A DNA stretch of 64,000 bases, taken from JAHEEL01 sp963715255. GTDB lineage: Bacteria > Actinomycetota > Acidimicrobiia > Spongiisociales > UBA5794. A program made the translations under genes and the position numbers. The notes beneath the pieces were generated by a model. The model saw only the letters and a list, made by a program, of their open reading frames with translations, was not told the DNA's origin and made no database searches. The DNA is taken from positions 372,001 to 436,000 of the forward strand of contig CAVQRN010000002.1 of NCBI GenBank assembly GCA_963715255.1, read 5' to 3'. Below, piece by piece: positions 53,396 to 63,024 of this stretch (its first letter is position 1; each line of letters begins with the position of its first letter).

Positions 53396-53510
53396 CACCG
53401 GAATCGCCACTCAGGCAGCACTCCGCAGTTCCCGTGCAGCCCCGTGTCGCGCAAGACCAAGCGCCCGGCGGTTCGTGCGGGGGTCGCTTCGCTCCTATCC
53501 TGCCAACTTC

Positions 53511-54839
53511 ATGAGAATCGTGATCGTTGGGGCCGGCGCCGTCGGCTCATACCTTGCTGAACGCCTCGCGTTGGAAGGCCAGGATATCGTCCTTGTCGAG
53601 TCGGACCCCAGGCGTGCCGCCGAGGTCCAGTCAGAGATCGACTGCATGGTCATCACCGGCAATGGTGCGTCGGCATCGACCCTCAGAAGAGCGGGATTGG
53701 GCAACGCCGACCTCCTCATCGCGGTCAGTTCCTCCGATGCAATCAACGTACTTGCCTGTCACGCCGCGACCACGCTCGGAATACCACGCAAGGTCGCACG
53801 CATCGAGGACGCCGAGCTGAAAGCCGAGGTCGAGGAACTCGGTGTCGACCTCATCATCGATCCTGGCGAAGCCGCGGCCAGGGATCTCCTCACCCTCGTC
53901 AAACGTGGCGCCATCTCCGAATTGATTGAATTTGCGGACGGTCGACTCATCCTGATGGGCGCGTACATACACCGCACGGCGGCGTTCGTTGGGACCACGT
54001 TGGCGGAACTTCGAAAGGCCCTTGACGGTTGGAACTGGCTCGTCGTCGCGGTGATCCGACACGGAGAGACCAAGATCGCCCGCGGCTCGACGATGCTCAA
54101 ACCCCACGATCACGTCCTGCTGATGGCCCGCGCCGACAAGACCGCTGAGGCCTACCGACTGCTCGGAATCACTGACAAGGCCGCCGAGAAAGTGATCGTG
54201 CTCGGGGGGACCCGGCTCGCTCAGGTCACCGCGGCCCTTCTCGCCGACAACGGCATCGTCACGACGCTGATTGAAGCGGATCGAGATCGTTGTCACGAGA
54301 TCGCCGAGCAATTCCCGAGAGTCATCACTGTGTGTGGCAACCCAACCGATCCGAAGGTTCTTCTCGCCGAGGGCGTGGCCGCTGCCGATTCCGTTCTGGC
54401 TCTCACCGGATGGGATGGAGACAATCTCCTCGGTTCGTTACTGGCCAAGGAGCTCGGTGCAGGTGAAGCGATTGCCCGGTTCACCAACACTGATCTCGTC
54501 GGGATACTCGGAGGGGCGGGCCTCGATGCCACTGTGAGTTCTCGGCTGTCCGCGGCGAACGAGATTCTCCGCTTCGTTCGACGCGGCCTCATCTACTCGG
54601 TTACGACGTTTGCCGACTCGGACGCCGAAGCCATCGAGCTTGAGGTCGGCCCGAACAGCCCTGCGGTCGGAAAGTCGCTGAACGATCTCCGTCCTCCAGA
54701 ATCGCTGATCATCGGCGGCATCCAACGGGGCGAAGAAGCGTTCGTGCCGCGCGGTAGCACCGTGATCGAACAGGGTGACCACTTGATCGTCATCGCTCGT
54801 CCGGAGGCCATCGCCGCCGCCGAGAGTCTCTCGGGCTGA
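53511..54839 (+). CDS. trkA: Trk potassium uptake regulatory subunit TrkA
   Basis: ATG 53511 gives 442 residues with two RCK halves. Each has an N-lobe Rossmann fold: VIVGAGAVGSYLAERLALEG near 4-23 and VIVLGGTRLAQVTAALLADN near 228. Each is followed by a TrkA_C domain (GAYIHRTAAFVGTTLAEL; PNSPAVGKSLNDLRPP). TrkA forms an octameric, NAD(H)/ATP-responsive ring that gates the TrkH channel encoded immediately downstream (6-base gap). Together they take up potassium. Confidence 0.92.
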   Translation: MRIVIVGAGAVGSYLAERLALEGQDIVLVESDPRRAAEVQSEIDCMVITGNGASASTLRRAGLGNADLLIAVSSSDAINVLACHAATTLGIPRKVARIEDAELKAEVEELGVDLIIDPGEAAARDLLTLVKRGAISELIEFADGRLILMGAYIHRTAAFVGTTLAELRKALDGWNWLVVAVIRHGETKIARGSTMLKPHDHVLLMARADKTAEAYRLLGITDKAAEKVIVLGGTRLAQVTAALLADNGIVTTLIEADRDRCHEIAEQFPRVITVCGNPTDPKVLLAEGVAAADSVLALTGWDGDNLLGSLLAKELGAGEAIARFTNTDLVGILGGAGLDATVSSRLSAANEILRFVRRGLIYSVTTFADSDAEAIELEVGPNSPAVGKSLNDLRPPESLIIGGIQRGEEAFVPRGSTVIEQGDHLIVIARPEAIAAAESLSG

Positions 54840-54845
54840 CCGGCG

Positions 54846-56294
54846 ATGGCCTGGCGGAATCTCCTCCATGTTGCCGGAGCCGTCGTCGGAGCTACCGGCG
54901 TTTCGATGCTTGGAGCGGCCCTCGTGTCCGTCATCTACCGGGAGTGGTCGACCGCGGGTTGGATCGTCGCAGCGGCCTTCTTCACCGGCTTCATCGGCTT
55001 CGCGTTGTGGAGACTATTCGATCGACCGGGCGAGTTGAGCACTCGTGAAGGTTTCGCTGCCGTTGCCCTCGCATGGATCGCGATCGGAGTGCTCGGCTCC
55101 CTCCCATATCTCTTCACCGGATCGATCACCAACGTGACCGACGCCGTGTTCGAGACAGTTTCCGGGTTCACCACCACCGGGTCCTCCGTCGTAGCCGACC
55201 CGGCGGCCCTCCCCCACGGAATCTTGTTCTGGCGCTCATTCACGCAGTGGATCGGTGGCATGGGGATCATCGTCCTGTCGATCGCAATCCTCCCCCTCCT
55301 CGGCATGGGCGCCGTCCAGTTGGCACGTGCCGAGTCCCCCGGTCCGACACCCGACCGACTGACCCCCCGATTCAAAGACACAGCCAAGCGACTCTGGATC
55401 GTGTATTTCGCGTTGACAGGGGCGCAGGTGCTGCTGCTCTGGCTCGGAGACATGAATCTCTTCGAGGCTGTCAATCACGCGTTTACGACCCTCTCAACAG
55501 GGGGCTACAGCACGAACGCCGGCTCGCTCGGCGCCTTCTCCTCGTACTCGCAGTGGGTGGTGATCGTCTTCATGATCCTGGCCGGGGCGTCGTTCGCCGT
55601 CCACTACCGGGCCATCCGGACGCCGGGTGTCTACTGGAGGACCGCCGAAGTACGCGTCTACGTCGGCGTGATCGGTGCGGCGGCGGCAGTGATGGCCATC
55701 GGTACGTGGGGAGGGTCGATCCACGAGGTCATCAGGGACGCGATCTTCACGGCGGCGACCCTCATCACAACAACAGGCTACGGAACCGCCGACTTTGGAC
55801 TCTGGAAGCCCGCGCTCCAGATCATGGTCGTCGGCCTCATGTTCATAGGAGGCATGGCCGGATCGACAGCGGGTTCGGTGAAGATCTTCCGACACGAGAT
55901 CCTCTACGAAGCCTCGAGGGCCGACGTTCGCCGCTTGATCCATCCACGCGGCGTGTTCGTGACCCGCATCGGCAAGACGCCGGTGAAGGACACGGTCGTC
56001 GAGGCGGTGCAGACCTTCTTCATGCTCTACATGTTTGCCTTCATGACCGGCACGTTCACCCTTGCCGTCATCATCTCGATCTGGGGCCCCGATCTCGACA
56101 TCGCTGCAACCGTATCTGCGGTCGCATCATCGCTCGGCAATGTCGGTCCGGGACTGAGTACGGTCGGGCCATCGGGGAACTACCTCGAGGTTGCCACCCC
56201 CGGCAAGTGGTTGCTCTCCGGACTCATGATCGTTGGACGTCTCGAGATTCTCCCGATCCTGATCCTCTTCAACCGCGAGAGCTGGCGCCGATAG
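54846..56294 (+). CDS. trkH: Trk potassium uptake channel TrkH
   Basis: The 482-residue protein has four M1-P-M2 repeats of the SKT superfamily. Selectivity-filter-like loops are FETVSGFTTTGSSV, FTTLSTGGYSTN, ATLITTTGYGTADF and ASSLGNVGPGLSTVG. An ending GRLEILPILILF is typical of TrkH. It forms the membrane pore for K+ uptake with the TrkA ring made by the preceding gene. ATG 54846 lies 6 bases after the trkA stop. Confidence 0.93.
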   Translation: MAWRNLLHVAGAVVGATGVSMLGAALVSVIYREWSTAGWIVAAAFFTGFIGFALWRLFDRPGELSTREGFAAVALAWIAIGVLGSLPYLFTGSITNVTDAVFETVSGFTTTGSSVVADPAALPHGILFWRSFTQWIGGMGIIVLSIAILPLLGMGAVQLARAESPGPTPDRLTPRFKDTAKRLWIVYFALTGAQVLLLWLGDMNLFEAVNHAFTTLSTGGYSTNAGSLGAFSSYSQWVVIVFMILAGASFAVHYRAIRTPGVYWRTAEVRVYVGVIGAAAAVMAIGTWGGSIHEVIRDAIFTAATLITTTGYGTADFGLWKPALQIMVVGLMFIGGMAGSTAGSVKIFRHEILYEASRADVRRLIHPRGVFVTRIGKTPVKDTVVEAVQTFFMLYMFAFMTGTFTLAVIISIWGPDLDIAATVSAVASSLGNVGPGLSTVGPSGNYLEVATPGKWLLSGLMIVGRLEILPILILFNRESWRR

Positions 56295-56384
56295 GACACG
56301 GTCGCTGGGGGCCAGAGAAGAGCCGGGGTTTCCAGAGTAGATGAGCTGGCCAGGGTTCGGTTCCTGTCACTCCGCCATGCGAAG

Positions 56385-57975
56385 ATGGGTCACATGGGAA
56401 CAACGGCCACAGACAGAGGACCGGTCTTGATCGGCGGAGGAGAGCTCGGACGGTGCCCGACGCGAATCCATCACAGCCGATTCAACGATGCCGACCGCTC
56501 CACCAGCGCGGTCGTCGAACACAGGGTCACCGAGGGTCGCCGCTGGGAGGAGATCGTGGTGGCTCGGATCCTCGAGAGGTATCGAGCGTGGCAAATGGTC
56601 TCGACCGCTGCAGATCGATTCGACCGAACCGCCCCCGTAGTGATCGGCCCCGAAGCACGTGCGGTCGATCGGGAAGAGATCACCGCTCTGTCGCTTCGAG
56701 TTGGCGTTCCGCTCATCGCTGGTGCACGTATCTCGGCACCTCACCTCTGCTCAGTGGGAGTTCCTGATTTGCTCGTGCGCCTCGACGACGGCTACGCACC
56801 GGTTGACGTCAAGCACCACAAGGTGATTGGCGAGGGAGGAATCCCAGCCCGGCTGACTACCGCCGACCGTCTCGAAGACACCGGTGGAGCGCGGGAGGAC
56901 GTTCCGCTCCGAACGGGTGGGCGATCTCCTGCAGGTCGCGCACTACTGGACGCTGCTCGACTCCATCGGGCGCGCCAATCCTCGACGGCTGGTTGGGATC
57001 ATTGGTTCCGAACCGGCACTTACCTGCCTCTGGGTCGATCTGGACGACGGTTCACCCCGCCTCATCGGCCGATATCGCACAGCCCTCACCGAGGCGATCG
57101 AAGTCGTCGAAGCCGGTCGAGGTCAGCCGGATGTGCCCCTCGTGCCGCCCGTCTGGCGGGGGGAATGCCGATCGTGCCCGTGGGCCAAGTTCTGCCGTGC
57201 CGAACTCGAGGCTGTCGACCACGTCTCCCTGCTGCCCGCCATCGGCGCGGAAGACACGGAACGCTTTCTGGCCGCCGGTGTCACCACAACGGCCCGGATT
57301 GCCGGCCTCATGCCGGGAACGTCCGTGGGAGAAGTCGAGATCTCCGGCGAGGCAATCCTTCAAGCCAGGGCGCGCGGTGCCGGGACGCTGCTTCGCCGAG
57401 CGGGGGCCGATCTCGTCCTGCCGGATGCCGCCGTCGAGATCGACTTCGACATCGAGACCTACGGTGGGGTGCTCTACCTCGCCGGGGTCCTCATCACCGA
57501 CCGAGACGGTTCGAGCTTCGAGCCCATCGCCGACTGGACCGGAACCCTGAACGGGGAACGGAAGGTCCTCGCCGACCTCTTTGCCTTCTTCGACGACATT
57601 GGGGCGTCGAGCAACACCGTCGTCTACCACTGGACCGGGTACGAGCGGACCGTCCTCAATGCCGCCGCCGATCGGCACGGGCTGTCATTGCGCACTGCAC
57701 CGTCGGTGGACGACTGGTTCGATCGCCACGCCTGCGATCTGTGGGCCTGGACAAAACAGCGTTTCGTCTCTCCCGATGGCTACTCCCTGAAGGTGATCGC
57801 ACCGCTGTGCGGTTTCGAGTGGCGCGACGACGATCCGGGCGGCGCACAATCCGAGCTCTGGTATGCCGAGCTGTTGAAAGGTGACGGAAGCCGGCAGTCG
57901 CGTCTCCTCGAGTACAACGAGGACGACGTTGGGGCTCAGCTCGCCATCCGCCGCTGGGTTCGCGCCCGTTGGTAA
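56385..57975 (+). CDS. TM0106-type RecB-like nuclease, frame broken near 56880
   Basis: Start at ATG 56385 or 56394. The first part has CPTRIHHSRF and a PD-(D/E)XK nuclease core, VGVPDLLVRLDDGYAPVDVK, with the family Asp and Lys. At about 56880 the frame slips, then continues ERGRTFRSERVGDLLQVAHY, GECRSCPWAKFC (two of the Fe-S-type cysteines), a helix-hairpin-helix-like region, and an RNase H-like exonuclease domain with IDFDIETYGG and LLEYNEDDVGA. Repaired length about 530 residues, matching the TM0106/RecB-family nuclease group seen in Actinomycetota. Its cellular role is not established. Confidence 0.75.
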
Positions 57976-58021
57976 CGCCGACTCGTTCGTTGGCACACCT
58001 CCAGGTTGAGCCCGCTCGACG

Positions 58022-58651
58022 TCAAGCCCCGCCGCGCTGGCGACGCTGCCGATCGGCTGAGTCCGAGTCCCCGTCCAGATCACTGCTGCCGCCCTGCCCA
58101 TGCTCGATGGTGCCCGCAACTGAATCCCGCACACTCGGATCGTCGGAAGCCTCAATGACCCTGGCCGCGGCCGCACCGCCACGCCCTCCACCGCTATTTT
58201 GGATGATCCCTGCCGATCTGGATCCGTGGTCATCCGCTGAGGCGAACCCGATGCTCCCTGCGGTGACCATGATGACGGCGACGAGAGCCACAACCCAGGC
58301 GAAGCCTCGCTTCGGACGTCCCGGACCTGGCGCTTGCCCGCCCGCTGCCGCGGGCTTGCCGCTGAGAATGCGCACCGATCGGTACAAGCCTCTCCGATTC
58401 AGAAGGGCGTGGCCGATGGTGAGCAGGCCAACGGTGATACTCGACCACACGTGCATGCTCATCCAGGTACTTCGGGTGAGGCCGAGAACCTCGATGGCTC
58501 CTGCCCCTTGACCTCGCGAAACCAGGAAGTAGGGGATCAGCGCCGAAGCGGCAACCCAGATCCACCCGATCACCATGGTCGACGAGATGATCGACCGCAG
58601 CTGAAGGCGTGTGCGAGGCCACGGTGTTCTGTGGATTCGTGGGACTGCCAT
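58022..58651 (-). CDS. DUF4405-domain membrane protein
   Basis: The 209-residue protein has three membrane segments: SIISSTMVIGWIWVAASALI, SMHVWSSITVGLLTIGHALL and FAWVVALVAVIMVTAGSIGF. The His residues in HVW and GHALLNR fit the DUF4405 family, thought to be cytochrome b561-like haem-binding domains. A Gly/Ser/Asp-rich outer tail follows. It diverges from the Crp/Fnr gene at 59042, so the two may form a redox-linked pair; that is inference. Confidence 0.72.
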   Translation of the reverse strand: MAVPRIHRTPWPRTRLQLRSIISSTMVIGWIWVAASALIPYFLVSRGQGAGAIEVLGLTRSTWMSMHVWSSITVGLLTIGHALLNRRGLYRSVRILSGKPAAAGGQAPGPGRPKRGFAWVVALVAVIMVTAGSIGFASADDHGSRSAGIIQNSGGGRGGAAAARVIEASDDPSVRDSVAGTIEHGQGGSSDLDGDSDSADRQRRQRGGA

Positions 58652-59041
58652 TTGCGCTTACTCCTTGGATGAGATTTCACGGTCAATCATCGACGTCGAA
58701 TGTGTCGATCGTGTGAAGCCCCGGTGACAAGACCGTGTCGTATCCTCGGGAGACCTGGGACGGGGCCGCGGGTCCAACTCGAGCATTCGCCGTACCTACG
58801 TGGAGATCGCTCACGAACACATCAGGCACGTGGGATCTGGTGGGATGAAGATCAGTCTTTCGGATCTGACGCTGTCCGGCAGTCGTACCGCACGAGTACG
58901 TCATCGGTGAGGCGGTGAACCGGTGCACCCCTTCTGAACGAGCGAAGCACCTCCCAAGTCCAGGTGGTCACCGACGGAGGCCCCCGAGTGCCGCACGGAT
59001 CGCGGGAGAATACGCGCTCACGCTGGAGTGTTGTCGTGACC
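58652..59041. other. 390-bp gap with a doubtful small ORF
   Basis: Between the divergent DUF4405 and Crp/Fnr genes. On the minus strand, GTG 58928 to stop 58683 encodes 81 residues (middle DVFVSDLHVGTANARVGP), with no ribosome site and no family match. Codon third positions are only moderately GC-rich. The region must hold the promoters of both flanking genes, but I see no convincing Crp/Fnr palindrome. Confidence 0.3.
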
Positions 59042-59719
59042 ATGGACTCTGCAGAAGAACAACATCTCGCCTGGTTGGCCCGTTCGTTCGGACGCACCGA
59101 CTATCTCCCCCTCACATCGGAGGATCTCGAAGCCCTCTCGGGTGCAGGGAGCTACGTCGAGAAATACCCGGGGACCCACCTGATCAAGGAGGGTGACGAC
59201 TCGCTTGCCGCTTTCGTGATCCGCAGCGGAGACGTCGAGTTGTTCAGAAGCCGCAAGAGCGGACGACTCGTGGTCGGGCGCGTCGGTCCGGGAGCCGTCA
59301 TCGGCGACATCGCAATGCTGCGCACCCAGCCCTACATCTCGAGCGCGCGGGCAGTGACGCGGGTGGAAGCCTTCAGAATCGACCGGACAAGACTCCTCCC
59401 GGTCCTCATTGAGCATCCAACGATCGCTATTCGGTGGCTGGTCGCCGGGTTGAACCAGCTCGAAGCGACCCAACGGCGTGTGCTCCGGCTGATGCGCCGA
59501 ACGGTGAAGGAGCAGGTCGCTGAGATGGTCCTGGACGAATCCGACCGTTACGGCGAACTCCACCTGTCACAGGCAAGTCTCGCCGGACTGCTCGGCGCCA
59601 GCCGCCAATCCGTCAATGAAGCCCTCTCCGAGCTACGAGACGAGGGGGCGGTCGAAACGGGGTACCGGGTCGTCACCCTCGCAGACAGCGAAGCGCTTGC
59701 TGCGGCGGCAGGGCGCTAG
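59042..59719 (+). CDS. Crp/Fnr-family transcriptional regulator
   Basis: ATG 59042 gives 225 residues. The cyclic-nucleotide-binding fold covers about 20-120 (DSLAAFVIRSGDVELFRSRK, GPGAVIGDIAMLRTQPYISS). A dimerisation helix follows, then the HTH (LHLSQASLAGLLGASRQSVN, EALSELRDEGAVETGYRVV). The helix ends QxSLAxLLGASRQSVNExL, the Crp-type signature. No Fnr cysteines are present, and the cAMP-contacting Arg is not clearly conserved, so the effector is uncertain. Possible control of the divergent DUF4405 gene. Confidence 0.87.
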   Translation: MDSAEEQHLAWLARSFGRTDYLPLTSEDLEALSGAGSYVEKYPGTHLIKEGDDSLAAFVIRSGDVELFRSRKSGRLVVGRVGPGAVIGDIAMLRTQPYISSARAVTRVEAFRIDRTRLLPVLIEHPTIAIRWLVAGLNQLEATQRRVLRLMRRTVKEQVAEMVLDESDRYGELHLSQASLAGLLGASRQSVNEALSELRDEGAVETGYRVVTLADSEALAAAAGR

Positions 59720-59723
59720 TCGA

Positions 59724-60098
59724 TCAGCGGATTCGCCACCATCCGAACCCGATCCCACCGACGGCACCTACTGCGGCGAAGGCAAAGGCCTCTACCAGTG
59801 GGCTTGGGAACACCTCGAACGCCGGTCCTCTCATTGCCCCGATGGCGAGCAACAGCAGTGCGGCACCCAGGGCGAGCGCTGTGCTGATCACACCGATTCG
59901 TAGCACTGAGGCTCGGTCGCCAGACGCTCCCTCGTCCAGCACGAGCAGCACGGGTGGAGCCGCTGCAACGAGGAACGGTGCCAGGTGGAAGGTCGTGGCG
60001 GGCCGGAGAAGGGCGACCGCTGCCCAGAGGACAGTGAGTAGAGCACCCCAGACAAGGGCGCGGCGAATGTCGGTACAGGCAATGATTTGCGTGGTCAT
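59724..60098 (-). CDS. small hypothetical membrane protein (124 aa)
   Basis: ATG 60098 gives 124 residues with four predicted helices: ALVWGALLTVLWAAVALL, FLVAAAPPVLLVL, IGVISTALALGAALLLLAIG and EAFAFAAVGAVGGIGFGWW. No charged functional motif or family is recognised. It ends 4 bases beyond the Crp/Fnr stop (convergent). Confidence 0.6.
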   Translation of the reverse strand: MTTQIIACTDIRRALVWGALLTVLWAAVALLRPATTFHLAPFLVAAAPPVLLVLDEGASGDRASVLRIGVISTALALGAALLLLAIGAMRGPAFEVFPSPLVEAFAFAAVGAVGGIGFGWWRIR

Positions 60099-60304
60099 CT
60101 CAGCGTCAACCGTCTTCGTGCGCCGATCATCCCGTCATAGTCGGACATTCGACAGTCGGATACACCCGTGTCCGGTGGGTCCGTGCCCTCGAACTCTCGG
60201 AGACCGAGAGCGATGCGAGGGTCCGGGTGCGGCCGGCCGGCCGACTCCGGTACCGACATGTGGATCGACCACCCCGGCGTACACTCGTCGGGCAAGGAGA
60301 CGCC

Positions 60305-61114
60305 ATGTGCACCATCGGGGTAATGCGATTCGTTGACGGCAGCTACGCCCTGTTCAAGAACAAGGACTTCGGTCGTCCCTCTTTCAACGATCGGATCGTG
60401 CTCGAGTCGTCGGTCTTCGGCGTCGCCGGCCTCGTCACGTGGACGGGCGACGACGCTTCGCTTGACGAGGTCTCGGGCTTCTCACTCGGGGCAAACGCAC
60501 ACGGATTGTTGTGCTGTGATGCGAACGTGCGGACACTCCCCGATCACGCCAACCACGACGATCTCGTCGAGATCGCCCTGCGCGAGGCCTCCGACTTCGT
60601 GGGTGCGGTCGAGGCCGTTGCCGATGCGGTCGCCCGGCAGGCGTACGAGTGGGGGAATCTCGTGCTGATCGACAAGGATCTGGCCGGAGCGATCGAGGTC
60701 CGCGGTGATCGGATCGAGGTTGTCGTGAACGATGGAGCGACGGTCAGAACCAACCACCACATAGCCCTTGGCGCCACTGAGGGTGACGACAACATGGCAA
60801 CGTCACGGCCCAGATTCGATGCGGCGCGGCGCAGGATCGAGGAGGTCGACTCGGTCGGCGATCTCCACGATTTGCTGCGTTCCCATGACGACGGCGTCGA
60901 CGGAATCTGTGCCCACGGGGCACACCAAACGGTCTACAGCTACGTGCTCCATCACGACCGAGATGGGACCGCCCTGTCCGTGACTCAGGGTTCGCCGTGC
61001 GAGACCGCCTCACCCCTCACGATGCCGGTCCCTTTCGGTGGTGCCTGGTCGCCCGCCGAAGCACGGGCATTCCGTGCGGCGTATCCGTCATCGCAGGAGA
61101 ATTCTGTCTCTTGA
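60305..61114 (+). CDS. Ntn-hydrolase (C45/choloylglycine-hydrolase-like)
   Basis: ATG 60305 with AAGGAGA 4 bases upstream gives 269 residues beginning MCTIGVMRFVDGSYALFKNK. Cys2, exposed by Met removal, is the N-terminal nucleophile. FKNKDFG and GANAHGLLCCDANV match the linear amide C-N hydrolase superfamily (acyl-CoA:6-APA acyltransferase/bile-salt-hydrolase relatives), as does YEWGNLVLIDKDLAGAIEVR. The enzyme probably cleaves a small acyl-amide or peptide bond in the cytoplasm. No neighbours inform the substrate. Confidence 0.75.
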   Translation: MCTIGVMRFVDGSYALFKNKDFGRPSFNDRIVLESSVFGVAGLVTWTGDDASLDEVSGFSLGANAHGLLCCDANVRTLPDHANHDDLVEIALREASDFVGAVEAVADAVARQAYEWGNLVLIDKDLAGAIEVRGDRIEVVVNDGATVRTNHHIALGATEGDDNMATSRPRFDAARRRIEEVDSVGDLHDLLRSHDDGVDGICAHGAHQTVYSYVLHHDRDGTALSVTQGSPCETASPLTMPVPFGGAWSPAEARAFRAAYPSSQENSVS

Positions 61115-61196
61115 GCTCCGGATCGCAACGCTCGCTCCCATCGCGTCGACCGATCGTGGATCTTCGCGACGACGGGTGGGCCTGACGACTCGACCG

Positions 61197-61703
61197 TCAG
61201 TGGGTCGACGCGGTTCGCACATCCTCGGCAATCGTCCCCATGGCGTCGTCGAAGCGGCCGACCCAGATCTTGCCGTGAGCCGGAGTGCGGATCGAGTCGA
61301 GGTGGTGGACAAGGTGATGCCCGAGTTCGTGGGCGAGGGTCCTCAGCGTCGTGGTGGCGCCGAGCCGTATCTGCCCGTGCTCGGGGTAGGTGCGGCGATA
61401 GTGCTTCTCCCAGGCGATGATGCGTTCCGCGCCGTTCGTCTCGACAGCGTGCCACCTCGGCGCCCAGCACTGGCCCGTATCGGGTCGACGGCGCCGGTTG
61501 AAAGCCAGTACCGGCATCGGGACCACGAATCGCTTCGCGACCGAACGAACGAGCGCGGTGGCCTCGTCTCTTTCGACAGCGTATCCGTCACCGAATTCGG
61601 TGATGAGGTCATAGTCGCGGCTGAAGGCGCGCACCCGGTGCTCGTGGCGAGGTACTCGGTCCGTTGATTCGATTGCCTGGAGTCGATTCATGGAATCCGC
61701 CAT
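61197..61703 (-). CDS. HExxH zinc metallopeptidase-like protein
   Basis: ATG 61703 (or ATG 61691) gives 168 residues. The core is TTLRTLAHELGHHLVHHLDS followed by RTPAHGKIWVGRFDDAM: HELGHH zinc motif plus a downstream His, as in SprT-like or small neutral zinc peptidases. An upstream DNA- or scaffold-like part contains RSVAKRFVVPMPVLAFNRRR. There is no signal peptide, so it is likely cytoplasmic. Function unassigned. Confidence 0.7.
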   Translation of the reverse strand: MADSMNRLQAIESTDRVPRHEHRVRAFSRDYDLITEFGDGYAVERDEATALVRSVAKRFVVPMPVLAFNRRRRPDTGQCWAPRWHAVETNGAERIIAWEKHYRRTYPEHGQIRLGATTTLRTLAHELGHHLVHHLDSIRTPAHGKIWVGRFDDAMGTIAEDVRTASTH

Positions 61704-61722
61704 AGTCCGTCTGTACTTCTGT

Positions 61723-61770
61723 GGGCTGGGGGCGCCGCATACGGGGACGACAACCCTGGGTACGCGTCGT
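61723..61770 (+). repeat. copy of the CCCTGGGT intergenic element
   Basis: GTGGGCTGGGGGCGCCGC, then CGGGGAC and AACCCTGGGTACGCG repeat the order and spacing of the element at 13317-13475, again between two genes (metallopeptidase start and rmuC stop). Confidence 0.6.
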
Positions 61771-62922
61771 CTAGTCGATTGTTGGCTCGGTCGTCAGTGC
61801 TGGTGGCATGTCCGGTTCCGGGAGCGCTTTCTCGTCCGCTTCTCCGAGGTCCAACTCGTGGATCCTGGTTCCCCGGCTCTGGACTTTGCCTGCGGAGATT
61901 TCGATCTGGTCGATGTCGCGGTGGGCCTGGTCAAAGTGTCGCCGCAGGCTGTCAACTCGTTCGGAGAGTCTCCCAACGTCCGTCAGCATGGTGCCGACCT
62001 CGGTCTGAATCACCCCTGCCTGCTTGCGCATCTCGACGTCGCGAAGAACCGCTCGCACGGTTGTGAGCGTCGCCATCATCGTCGTCGGTGACACGATGTA
62101 GACCCGGGCCTTGTAGCTCGCCTCGATGATCGCCGGGTGATGGGCGTGCAGTTCGGCATAGACCGCCTCGGACGGCAGGAACATCAGCGCAGAGTCGGCG
62201 GTCTCGCCCGGGATGATGTATCGCTCGGAGATGTCGCGAACGTGCTTCTTCACGTCTTCCCCGAGTTGCTTGGTAAAAGCCGTTCGGCCGGCGTCGTCCT
62301 CGGCGTTGAGCATGTTTCGGTATGCGGTGAGAGGGAACTTCGCATCGACGACCACGGACCCGGGAGGGTTCGGCAGCTTGATCAAGCAGTCGGCCCGCTT
62401 GCCGTTTGACAACACACTCTGGAATTCATACGCCGAATTGGGGAGCGCATCCTCGACGATGGCCGCCAGTTGGACTTCCCCGAATGCGCCTCGAGCCTGC
62501 TTGTCATCAAGAATGTGCTGAAGACCGACAACCTCCGTGGAGAGCTTCGTGATGTTCTGCTGGGCCTGATCGATCACGGTGAGCCGTTCGGTGAGCTTGG
62601 TGACCGACTCGGCGGTCTCCTTCGACGACTTCTGGAGGCTGTCCCCCATGCGGTCCTGAACCTTCTCGAGTCGATCGTTCACGGACTTCGTCAATCGTTC
62701 CGACGACTCCTGAACAGCCTTCGCGGTCGCTGCCGCAGAGGCAGCCTGCTGCTCGGTGAGCGAGGTCAGCTGTCCGGTCAATGCCTGCTGAGAGGCGACG
62801 AGTTGCTCAATGCGCCGATTGGCTTCTCCGTCGTCCTCGTCACCGCCGCGCAACACTGCCCAGGCGACGATCGCTGCGCCGATGAGGATGGCCACAGCCA
62901 GAAAGACCAATGCGATTTCCAC
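61771..62922 (-). CDS. rmuC: DNA recombination protein RmuC
   Basis: The 383-residue protein has an N-terminal membrane helix (ALVFLAVAILIGAAIVAWAV), a long coiled coil (about 40-130, with ESSERLTKSVNDRLEKVQDR) and the RmuC core (about 150-370). The core includes ARGAFGEVQLAAIVEDALPN, VVVDAKFPLTAYRNML, FLPSEAVYAELHAHHPAIIE and VYIVSPTTMMATLTTVRAVL. RmuC limits recombination between inverted repeats and has nuclease-like features. Monocistronic. Confidence 0.9.
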   Translation of the reverse strand: MEIALVFLAVAILIGAAIVAWAVLRGGDEDDGEANRRIEQLVASQQALTGQLTSLTEQQAASAAATAKAVQESSERLTKSVNDRLEKVQDRMGDSLQKSSKETAESVTKLTERLTVIDQAQQNITKLSTEVVGLQHILDDKQARGAFGEVQLAAIVEDALPNSAYEFQSVLSNGKRADCLIKLPNPPGSVVVDAKFPLTAYRNMLNAEDDAGRTAFTKQLGEDVKKHVRDISERYIIPGETADSALMFLPSEAVYAELHAHHPAIIEASYKARVYIVSPTTMMATLTTVRAVLRDVEMRKQAGVIQTEVGTMLTDVGRLSERVDSLRRHFDQAHRDIDQIEISAGKVQSRGTRIHELDLGEADEKALPEPDMPPALTTEPTID

Positions 62923-63024
62923 TGCGAGTGCCTCTCTCTATCCCGGATTCAACTCTGGCCCTCAGCGTAGGGATGCGCTGCGACACATTCTCGTTCTTCG
63001 CCCTGAGAGGCCGGATCGTGACCC

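Noticed and set aside
58683..58928. 81-residue minus-strand frame in the gap upstream of the Crp/Fnr gene
   Set aside because: No ribosome site, GTG start, no family match; kept only as a doubtful note for the gap.
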